Below, in pieces: positions 1-6,279 of a stretch of 9,726 nt of DNA (position 1 is the stretch's first letter; each line of letters opens with the position of its first letter). A model generated the notes under the pieces. The model had not been told where the DNA came from and ran no database searches. It worked only from the letters and a program-made list of their open reading frames with translations. The translations under genes were made by a program, and so were the position numbers. The stretch is taken from NCBI GenBank assembly GCA_027064665.1, contig JAMOPH010000293.1, forward strand, positions 1-9,726, read 5' to 3'. This DNA comes from a bacterium. Lineage in GTDB: Bacteria; UBP14; UBA6098; B30-G16.

Positions 1-1172
1 GAAACCCCGGAGTAATCTATGTCAAGCCGGAACTGCCGCTCCCAGTTGGCGGTCTGGACTATGTGCGAGCCCACGCGGATTGTCGCCGAGGGTTCCTCGC
101 CGGAATAGGCGCCGATTCCCGTGCCATCCCAGCCAATAAATTCCCACCGCACGCCGTCGGCGACCAGTTCCGTGTCGGGGGAGATTGAAATTTCCGCGCT
201 GTCGCCGAGGGCATACCAACCGGTGCCCACAGCGGTTCCGTGTCCGCCGGAGTTGACCTGAACGAAAAATTCTTTTTGCCACAGCGCCCACAGCGATTCC
301 GCCCGGCTGACCTCAAACCGCGCCGCAGAATCGGCAACCGGGGCATCAAGCCCATACCAGCCGGCAAATTTCAGCCGCAATGTGTCTGTGGATTCCGCCA
401 CGGTGGGCGAGACGACAATTTCTGCCGTGTCGCCTTCGGAATACCATCCCGCGCCGGAGACAGTCCCATAGTCGCTTGCGGCGGAGATGTAGAATTCCCT
501 CTGCCAGTTCGCCACGATTTCGGCCGGCGCGGTGATTGTAATTCCCACGGGGTTTGCGGTGGTGGTCGTGTCGCCGGTCCATCCGACGAAATACGCCCGG
601 CAGGTGGGCGAAATCTCCACGGTCTCGGGGGAAATCTGCGCCCAGACCAGCGACCAGTCGTCCTGCCAGCCCTCGCCGTGCTCCCCGCCGAACTCGCTGA
701 CTATGGACAGATAGTGCTGAACCGCCCAGTTGGCGTGAATTGTCTCGGATGCCACCACCACGAACGGGAACGGGTTCGCCGCCGAGGAAATCGTCCCCGA
801 CCAGTTGACGAAAATTCTTCTGGTGCGCCCGTCGTAGAGCGTCTCGGCGGGAAGCCACACATAGGCGGAGTCCCCGGCGCGATACCATCCCTCGCCGCGC
901 GGGTCGCCGTAAGCGCTGACCACGCGGATGAAATACATCGTGTCGTAGAGCGCGGTAAATGTCGTGTCGCCGAGGATTTCCACGGTGCGCGGGTTGGCGG
1001 TCTCGCCGTCGGACCAGGCGGAGAAAATCAGCCGCAGACCGCCGTCGGTGAAGGTGTCGGCGACAGCGATGGTGTGATAGGAGCCCACGGCGCACACTGC
1101 CGCAAACGGCGCGGGATGAGTTTCGTCGTCAAAGGTTATCTCGCCGGCGCCCTCAACGGAGACATCCGCCGG
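1..1172 (-). repeat. Protein repeat cassette 5, incomplete, with expanded B units (A5-B5-B6-B7-B8-C5...)
   Basis: Residues 1668 onward. A5 (1668-1744) ends FTALYD. It is followed by four consecutive B-type repeats: B5 1745-1817 (GEGWYRAGDSAYV, ends HANWA), B6 1818-1891 (GEGWQDDWSLVWA, ends VANWQ), B7 1892-1966 (GAGWYSEGDTAEI, ends WALWQ) and B8 1967-2045 (GTGWYALGDSAEI, GIGAYSG, ends TANWE). At 2046 the sequence RQFRLDIDYSGVS begins. It matches the opening of C1-C3 (LDLSYSG, ALTYTG, TLGYTG), so a C unit, and by the pattern a cohesin-like D unit, should follow to the left of the window. The units are diverged from each other in codons, so the expansion is not very recent. Confidence 0.75.
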
Positions 1173-4100
1173 TTCCCCGCAGACAATCTCGCCGACGCCC
1201 CTGCCGATTCCGGCGAAATCTCCGCCGACCGCAACGACCTGAATTTCAACCTCTCCCGGTGCAACGCCGGCAAAGTTGAGGCAGGCGATAGTGTCGCCGT
1301 CGTCCAGCGCCGCCGCGCCGGTGAGGACAAGTTCTATCCGCAAAAGATTGCCCACCCGCGCGGAATCCCACGCCACGGCGAACACTCCGCAGTCCGCCGC
1401 GGAAAGGAAATTGACCAGCGTGTCCGCAAACTCAATCGCCAGGGTGGCGGAATCCGCCGAGAGCGCGCCGCCGTGGTAGATTATCGGCACGACGGCGGTT
1501 GAGCCGGGCAAAACCGCGCCGTCGGCGGGACTGACGAAATCCCCGACAAATACCGCCTCAATTTCGGTGGGTGCGGATACCAGCACAGCGGTGGTCGGGC
1601 GGGTGGAATCGGCGAAAACGCCGCCGGTCCAGTGGTGAAACGCCAGACCGCATCCCTGCGGCGGGACGGAGATTTCCGCCCACTCGCCCCGACGGTGGAA
1701 TCCCGCGCCGTGGGGGATTATTTCCCCGCAGGGGACGGAAATCGTTATGCGGTAGAGGGTGTCCCAGCGGGCGGTCTCGGTTATGGGCGAGGCGACCACG
1801 CACGCCGCCGGGTTGTCGGTGCCGGTGTAGGAGCCGGCGCCGGCGCCCTGCCATCCCGCAAACACGAACTGTGCGGTGTCGGTGGTTATGACCGTCGGCG
1901 AGACGGAGAACTCCACGGTGTCGCCCGGCGCGTGCCACGATTCCGCAGGAACTGTCCCAATCGGCGAGACGACCTCAACGCGGTAGCGGGTCTCATAGAT
2001 TGCGCTGAATTCCGTGTCGCTTTCCGGGCAGATTGTCCTTATTCTTGCGCCGCCGTCGGACCAGGCGGAGAAAACTCTCATCTCGCCCTCGCCGGGGCGC
2101 TGATATTCCGGCGCCTCAACGGTCAGCGGCGCGCCCGCAGGGACCCCGGCGAAGAAGGAATCCACATACCCGGCGCCGTTGACGATGAGGGTGCATCCCG
2201 CGCAGGTCGTTATCCGCACAAAGACCGTGTGCCCGACCGCCAAAATCCCCGTCCCGCCGGCGCCGGTGGCAAAATCGCCGGTCAGACTGTCAACCGAGAT
2301 GGCGGAATTCCCCGCGGTGTCCCGGGCAACGCAGATGAGGGTCAAAATTGTATCGCCGGGGGCGAAATGCAGTGCGGTCGGCGAGGAAAGTTCAATCCTG
2401 ACGAAACCTTCGGCGGTGTGGTCGGCGAGCGAGGCGGTCTCAAAGTCGGTGCGGATATCAACCACACCCAAAAAGTCCGGATTGAAGACAAAGTTCATCG
2501 CGCCGGAGAGGACATCAAACTCCCCGCCGGCGAGAACCGGGATGAGGACATACTCGCCGGGGGCGGCGTAAATCGTCTCCGGCAGCGCGAGGACGAAATC
2601 CGCGCGGGCGGCGGAATAGACCGCGGTCAGGTGATGGGGACCGTCCACAACCACGCCGGTGGAGGGCGAGGTCGGTTCAAGCGCGGGACCGTCCCAGTGG
2701 GAGAAGTAATACCAGGTTCCGCCGTCGCTGACAGAATCCTCGGCGGAGATTGCGGCGGTGTCATCCGCGGAATACCATCCCCCGCCGGAAAGTGTCGGCG
2801 TTGCGGCGCCGCAACCGGTGTATCCCAGCGTGATGTGATGGTGCGCACTCCACAGGGCGGTCTCGGTTATCGGGGAGTTTGCATAGCACATTCCGGGGTT
2901 TGCCGAGCCGGAATAGGACCCCGTGCCGACGCCATCCCATCCGGCGAAAAGATAATAACTTTCGCCCTCGTGGACCGAGTCCGGGCTTACGGAAAAGCCC
3001 ACCGCGGCGCCCGCGAAATACCATCCCCCGCCGGCGGTGGTGCCACGCGCCGAACGGACATCAACGCGGTATTCCACCGCAAAATTCGCCGAAATTGTTG
3101 TGTCTCCGGCGGGAACGACGGTGATTTCCCGTGCGGCGGTGCCCGACCAGTCCTCAAAGAGCAGTTTTACCCCCTCGGCAGGATACTGGACGGAATCCAC
3201 AGCGAGGTCTATGGTGTCCCAGGCGTGGGCAGAAATTGTCGCCGATATCGGGACCCCGGCGCCGTCAACGGCGATTCGTGCGCCCTCATACGACGAGGCG
3301 ATTTCCACCTCAACCGGAATCTGAATCAGGACCGTGCCGGTGTCGGTTTCGGCGTCGGCGAGGTCCTCCGCGGGGTTCTGCGCGCTGACCGCGGTGAGGG
3401 CAACCGTGTCGGCAAGCGGGACGAAATCCACTGTGCAGAGGGTCTCGCCGGGGGATATCGTCCCGCCGAAGCAGGTCATCGCAATCCTGTCGGGCAGGAA
3501 GTGATAGCGGAGCGAGTCAAACGCGCCGGTGTGGACTCCCGCCGGCGACAGCACTTCCGGGTCGTAGGCAAGTTCAAAATACGCCCGCGCCAGAGATACC
3601 GATACCGGCGAGTCCAGAATTATGGGGATTTCAAAGCCTGATGCCGGCACGAGGGCGGTCTCCGGCGGGTGAATCCTGACGAAAAACGGCGCGGAGCCAT
3701 AGACCGCGGTTATCGTGTCCGGTCCGGAGACGAAAATGCGCGTGGAACAACTGAAGCGGTTTTCCACCCCGCCGCCGGACCACTGGACGAAGTAGAAGGT
3801 GTCAGCGCCGTCGGTGACGAGACTGTCGGCACAGATGGGGACCGAATCGCCCTCGGTGTGCCAGCCCTCGCCGGTGAGTGTCGGCGTTGCCGAGCCACAG
3901 CCGGTGTAGGTCAGCGCGATATAGTGTTCGGTCTCCCACTGGGCGACCACAGATTTCGGCGTGCTGACCCAGATTGTCCCGGGGTTTGCGGTGCCGACAT
4001 AGTCGCCCGCCCAGCCAGTGAATATGTGGCGCGTCTGCCCGGAGGGCTCATAAACCGTCTCCGGCGAGACGGAAAATGTCGCCATAGTGTGGGCGCGGTA

Positions 4101-6173
4101 GAAACCCTCGCCGCTGACCGTCCCGTAATCGCTGGCGACATCAAGATAGAAGAATGTGTCATACAGTGCGGTGAATGTGGTGTCGGAGATTGGCGCGACG
4201 GTGCGTTCCCGCGCGGAGACAGAATCGTTCCATCCCGCAAAGCGCAGTTGAGTCGCCGAATCGGGCACATACAGCGATTCGGCAGAAATTGTGTGTTCCT
4301 CCCCGCCGACCCATTCGGCAGAATACGGCGCGGGATACGAGGTGCCGTCTATTGTGATTGTGCCGGCGCCGAAATCGTTGGTTATCGTCACGCTGACGGT
4401 CTCCGGGCGCACGCACAGTGTCCCCGGATGGGTCTCCGCATCGGCGAAATCGTAGCGGAAATTGGTCATCACAAGCGGAGTGCACTCAAAGGGCGCACCG
4501 GATTTTACCGTGAAGTGGTAGAAAAACAGAGTTTCCGGCGGCGAAATGGTGGTCGGTCCCGGCTGACGCACGAAAACCCGCACAGTGTCGGCAATCTCCG
4601 AATATTCCAGATGACTCCACGGAATTGTGGCGAAATTTATTGTGTCAAACTCCAACTGGGTGGTGTCATAGACGAGGTCAAACTGGAAACTGTCCACGGT
4701 GATGTCTAAAAGGGCATCCATAATTGCGGGGATGCTGAAGGTGTCGCCGGGGAAGACCACCGCCGATTCCGGCGGGAAAACCTGAAGTTCGGGGTCGGGG
4801 ACATAGACCGCAACTATGTGGCGGGGATAGTCCATAAAGGCACGGGTGTTGTTTGATGTGGAGTCCTCAACGCCGGCGCCGGACCAGTGGTCAAAGTGAT
4901 ACCACACGCCCGCATCGTAGACGGAGTCCTCGGCGAAGATGTTGACCGTGTCGCCGGGGGGATACCATCCCCCGCCGGAAAGATACGGCACAGAATCCGG
5001 GATGCCAGAATAGGACAAATCAAGCAGATACATCGTGTCCCACTGGGCGGTCTCGGTTATGGGTTCGTTGACTGTCACCGTGGCGATGTTGCTTGAGCCG
5101 GTGTAGGACCCGGAGCCGCTTCCGACCCACCCCTGAAAGATGTGCCGGATTGTTGAGTCGGCGTTGAAGACGGTCTCCGGCTCCACCGAGATGTTGACCG
5201 ATGCGCCGGGGGTATACCATCCCTCGCCGGTGGCGGTGCCGTAGGCGGAATTGACCCAAACCCGATAGAATTTCTCAAAGTGAGCGACATAGACCACATC
5301 GGTGTCGGGGACGATGAGTTCGTGGTATCTCTCCCCGCCGTCGGACCAGTAGCGGAACTCGTATTTCACGCCTGCCGTGGGAATTTGCACCGAATCCACC
5401 TCAATGGTGTGGGCGTCGCCGGAAACCCAGGTGGCAGTATAGGGCGAAGAATATGTTGTGCTGTCCACGATTACCTCGCCGCCGTCAAAGTCGGTTCGCA
5501 CGGTGCAGGAAACCGAGGCGTTGTAGATAACCTTCAGATAATAATGAGTCTCCGGCGTCGCCATAAATGCGATGACCGTGTCGGTGTTGCCGAGTGCCTC
5601 ATCGGGCAGAAGCGATAGGGCGAACCAGTTGTCGGGCAGAAGGGAGTCAAGGTCGTGGATTGCGGTGGAGTTGAGGGTGATTTCCCGCACTCCGGGAACC
5701 ACGGTGATTCCGGAGCAGTAGGAGTTCCCGCTGGTGGCGTCGGCATACAGTTGGATATCACTGCCCACGGTTGACGGACGCCCGTTGTCAAGCATATCCC
5801 GCCCCTGGATGTGGAAATTGCTTTCAGTGTTGGTGTAGACCGAGTCCACCTCAATGCCGAGAATGACCTGGTCAATTTCGGCGTCATCGGGGACCGAACC
5901 GGTGGCGAACTCAAGGATGAGGACATACTGCACATACAAACCGCCGAAACCGGAGCAGTCGCGCTTTTGGGCAATCTGCCAGGTGGAGGTGTTCCCCACG
6001 CCGGTGGGGTCTGGCGTTGAACAGAAAATATAGTCATCATAGAGGCATCTTCCCCACTGCCCAACGGAGGAATCCACGGCTGTGATGCGCACCGGCGGGA
6101 TTATCAGAGTATCGGCGGCGAAAACGGGCAAAACCACAATTGAGAACAAAATAAGGAAACCAACTTTTCTCAT
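1..6173 (-). CDS. Giant secreted multi-repeat protein with cohesin-like modules (C-terminus beyond window)
   Basis: An uninterrupted minus-strand frame runs from the ATG at 6171-6173 to the window edge: 2057 complete codons and no stop. The start gives a classic Sec signal peptide (MRK, hydrophobic core, cleavage near VFA/AD at residues 19-20). Residues 20-218 form a DNRLRE/CBM96-like beta module. After that comes a modular ladder: A units (219-300, 591-672, 953-1032, 1315-1394, 1668-1744), B units (301-379, 673-747, 1033-1109, 1395-1471, then four in tandem 1745-2045), C units (380-459, 748-826, 1110-1187, 1472-1543, a fifth from 2046), and cohesin-like D units (460-590, 827-952, 1188-1314, 1544-1667). 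A, B and C resemble InlB-B-type repeats (GxGWY turn, xGW strand, final A-x-W/Y/F). No enzyme motif is visible. Inferred role: extracellular or cell-surface adhesion or scaffold protein. The anchor or sorting domain must lie off the window. Codons are GC-rich (about 65% in sampled lines). The exact function is unknown. Confidence 0.93.
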   Translation of the reverse strand, partial: MRKVGFLILFSIVVLPVFAADTLIIPPVRITAVDSSVGQWGRCLYDDYIFCSTPDPTGVGNTSTWQIAQKRDCSGFGGLYVQYVLILEFATGSVPDDAEIDQVILGIEVDSVYTNTESNFHIQGRDMLDNGRPSTVGSDIQLYADATSGNSYCSGITVVPGVREITLNSTAIHDLDSLLPDNWFALSLLPDEALGNTDTVIAFMATPETHYYLKVIYNASVSCTVRTDFDGGEVIVDSTTYSSPYTATWVSGDAHTIEVDSVQIPTAGVKYEFRYWSDGGERYHELIVPDTDVVYVAHFEKFYRVWVNSAYGTATGEGWYTPGASVNISVEPETVFNADSTIRHIFQGWVGSGSGSYTGSSNIATVTVNEPITETAQWDTMYLLDLSYSGIPDSVPYLSGGGWYPPGDTVNIFAEDSVYDAGVWYHFDHWSGAGVEDSTSNNTRAFMDYPRHIVAVYVPDPELQVFPPESAVVFPGDTFSIPAIMDALLDITVDSFQFDLVYDTTQLEFDTINFATIPWSHLEYSEIADTVRVFVRQPGPTTISPPETLFFYHFTVKSGAPFECTPLVMTNFRYDFADAETHPGTLCVRPETVSVTITNDFGAGTITIDGTSYPAPYSAEWVGGEEHTISAESLYVPDSATQLRFAGWNDSVSARERTVAPISDTTFTALYDTFFYLDVASDYGTVSGEGFYRAHTMATFSVSPETVYEPSGQTRHIFTGWAGDYVGTANPGTIWVSTPKSVVAQWETEHYIALTYTGCGSATPTLTGEGWHTEGDSVPICADSLVTDGADTFYFVQWSGGGVENRFSCSTRIFVSGPDTITAVYGSAPFFVRIHPPETALVPASGFEIPIILDSPVSVSLARAYFELAYDPEVLSPAGVHTGAFDSLRYHFLPDRIAMTCFGGTISPGETLCTVDFVPLADTVALTAVSAQNPAEDLADAETDTGTVLIQIPVEVEIASSYEGARIAVDGAGVPISATISAHAWDTIDLAVDSVQYPAEGVKLLFEDWSGTAAREITVVPAGDTTISANFAVEYRVDVRSARGTTAGGGWYFAGAAVGFSVSPDSVHEGESYYLFAGWDGVGTGSYSGSANPGMCYANSPITETALWSAHHHITLGYTGCGAATPTLSGGGWYSADDTAAISAEDSVSDGGTWYYFSHWDGPALEPTSPSTGVVVDGPHHLTAVYSAARADFVLALPETIYAAPGEYVLIPVLAGGEFDVLSGAMNFVFNPDFLGVVDIRTDFETASLADHTAEGFVRIELSSPTALHFAPGDTILTLICVARDTAGNSAISVDSLTGDFATGAGGTGILAVGHTVFVRITTCAGCTLIVNGAGYVDSFFAGVPAGAPLTVEAPEYQRPGEGEMRVFSAWSDGGARIRTICPESDTEFSAIYETRYRVEVVSPIGTVPAESWHAPGDTVEFSVSPTVITTDTAQFVFAGWQGAGAGSYTGTDNPAACVVASPITETARWDTLYRITISVPCGEIIPHGAGFHRRGEWAEISVPPQGCGLAFHHWTGGVFADSTRPTTAVLVSAPTEIEAVFVGDFVSPADGAVLPGSTAVVPIIYHGGALSADSATLAIEFADTLVNFLSAADCGVFAVAWDSARVGNLLRIELVLTGAAALDDGDTIACLNFAGVAPGEVEIQVVAVGGDFAGIGRGVGEIVCGEPADVSVEGAGEITFDDETHPAPFAAVCAVGSYHTIAVADTFTDGGLRLIFSAWSDGETANPRTVEILGDTTFTALYDTMYFIRVVSAYGDPRGEGWYRAGDSAYVWLPAETLYDGRTRRIFVNWSGTISSAANPFPFVVVASETIHANWAVQHYLSIVSEFGGEHGEGWQDDWSLVWAQISPETVEISPTCRAYFVGWTGDTTTTANPVGITITAPAEIVANWQREFYISAASDYGTVSGAGWYSEGDTAEIVVSPTVAESTDTLRLKFAGWYGLDAPVADSAARFEVSRAESLWALWQKEFFVQVNSGGHGTAVGTGWYALGDSAEISISPDTELVADGVRWEFIGWDGTGIGAYSGEEPSATIRVGSHIVQTANWERQFRLDIDYSGV
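1173..2231 (-). repeat. Protein repeat cassette 4 (A4-B4-C4-cohesin-like D4)
   Basis: Residues 1315-1667. A4 (1315-1394) has CAGCTLIVNGAGY and FSAWSDGGA. B4 (1395-1471) has FAGWQGAGAGSYTG and ends SPITETARWD. C4 (1472-1543) is shortened to about 72 residues, has GAGFHRRGEW where other C units have GWY, and FHHWTGG. D4 (1544-1667) has AVLPGSTAVVPII, ATLAIEFADTLVNF and LDDGDTIACLNF. It keeps the cohesin-like strand order but has the weakest motif match of the four. Confidence 0.75.
2232..3317 (-). repeat. Protein repeat cassette 3 (A3-B3-C3-cohesin-like D3)
   Basis: Residues 953-1314. A3 (953-1032) is the most diverged A unit, with ISAHAWDTIDLAVDSVQYP and FEDWSGTAA. B3 (1033-1109) has AGGGWYFAGAAV and YLFAGWDGVGTGSYSG and ends SPITETALWS. 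C3 (1110-1187) has YTGCGAATPTLSGGGWYSAD, very close to C2. D3 (1188-1314) has YAAPGEYVLIPVL, AMNFVFNPDFLGV and FAPGDTILTLICVARD. Its cohesin-type strand has NPDFL in place of YDPxxL. Confidence 0.8.
3318..4403 (-). repeat. Protein repeat cassette 2 (A2-B2-C2-cohesin-like D2)
   Basis: Residues 591-952. A2 (591-672) contains IDGTSYPAPYSAEWVGGEEH and FAGWNDS. B2 (673-747) contains YGTVSGEGFY, with F replacing the usual W, and ends VAQWE. C2 (748-826) contains YTGCGSATPTLTGEGW and VQWSGGG. D2 (827-952) contains FEIPIIL, the cohesin-like strand FELAYDPEVLSP, and ISPGETLCTVDFV. B2 is the only B in the first four cassettes that lacks the SPITETA-type end; it has TPKSVVAQW instead. Confidence 0.8.
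4404..5519 (-). repeat. Protein repeat cassette 1 (A1-B1-C1-cohesin-like D1)
   Basis: Residues 219-590. A1 (219-300) has the VDSTTYSSPYTATW and RYWSDGG landmarks. B1 (301-379) has GEGWYTPGASV, then FQGWVGSGSGSYTG, and ends ETAQWD. C1 (380-459) has SGGGWYPPGDTV and FDHWSGAG. D1 (460-590) reads like a cohesin-type beta-sandwich: PPESAVVFPGDTFSIPA, then FQFDLVYDTTQLEF, then PPETLFFYHFTVK near its end. In cohesins the first strand after a GD turn and the YDxxxLxF strand are typical. The cassette is the first of a series with a period of about 360 residues. Confidence 0.8.
5520..6116 (-). other. N-terminal DNRLRE/CBM96-like beta module of the giant protein
   Basis: Residues 20-218 follow the signal peptide and differ from the repeats after them. 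The module has the layout of DNRLRE/CBM96-type stalk domains: an early beta segment, then a strand LYVQYVLILEF at 79-89, a SVPDDAEIDQVILGIEV stretch at 93-109 (the usual 'polar turn, then alternating hydrophobic strand' of this family), and a closing HYYLKVIYN strand at 210-218. It contains four cysteines (residues 43, 51, 73 and 153) that could form disulphides outside the cell. The family assignment rests on pattern only, and another beta-sandwich family is possible. Confidence 0.5.
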
Positions 6174-6179
6174 CCGAAT

Positions 6180-6185
6180 CCCCCC
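6180..6185 (-). promoter_or_regulatory. Poly-G ribosome-binding site of the giant gene
   Basis: Upstream of the ATG at 6173, the transcript strand has AAAAGGGGGG, with the six G at 6180-6185, then a 6-nt spacer. The site lacks the AGGAGG core that the khpA and rpsP genes here use. It still supports the chosen start, which is also the one that yields a signal peptide. Confidence 0.5.
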
Positions 6186-6200
6186 TTTTGCTATGAATTA

Positions 6201-6228
6201 AATATAAGTCAATGGGGGGTAAATTCAA
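6201..6228 (-). promoter_or_regulatory. Sigma70-like promoter of the giant secreted protein gene
   Basis: Read on the minus strand, TTGAAT (6223-6228) is followed by 16 bp and TATATT (6201-6206). It lies in the 106-bp gap between the 510-aa gene and the giant gene. This predicts a short leader of about 20-25 nt before the ATG. An alternative -35 TTGACT overlaps the spacer but sits too close to the -10. The gap shows no convincing terminator for the upstream gene, so read-through from it is also possible. Confidence 0.6.
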
Positions 6229-6279
6229 GATGTGTTTTGGGCTAAAAATCTGCGCCAAATCAAAGGAGAAAATTGATTT

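Noticed and set aside
346..1095. A 249-codon open frame on the minus strand in another frame
   Set aside because: It has an arginine-rich translation typical of an out-of-frame reading of GC-rich DNA, and it lies fully inside the giant gene, which has a signal peptide and clear repeat domains.
1632..3641. A 669-codon open frame on the plus strand
   Set aside because: It is in exact antisense register with the giant minus-strand gene. Its length follows from the rarity of TTA, CTA and TCA codons in the GC-rich sense frame. The translation is rich in R and G, with no domain pattern and no ribosome-binding site. The frames at 240-1502 and 3669-4709 are the same kind of shadow.
2..6173. The recurring ataccatccc(c/g)(g/c)cc motif as a CRISPR or regulatory DNA repeat
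   Set aside because: It codes for the G-x-GWY turn that each B or C unit contains. Spacing follows the protein repeats, and no spacer-like structure is present.
6255..6279. An AAATCA/TGATTT inverted repeat after the 510-aa gene as a terminator
   Set aside because: The stem is six AT-rich pairs and is not directly followed by a T-run, so it is too weak to call.
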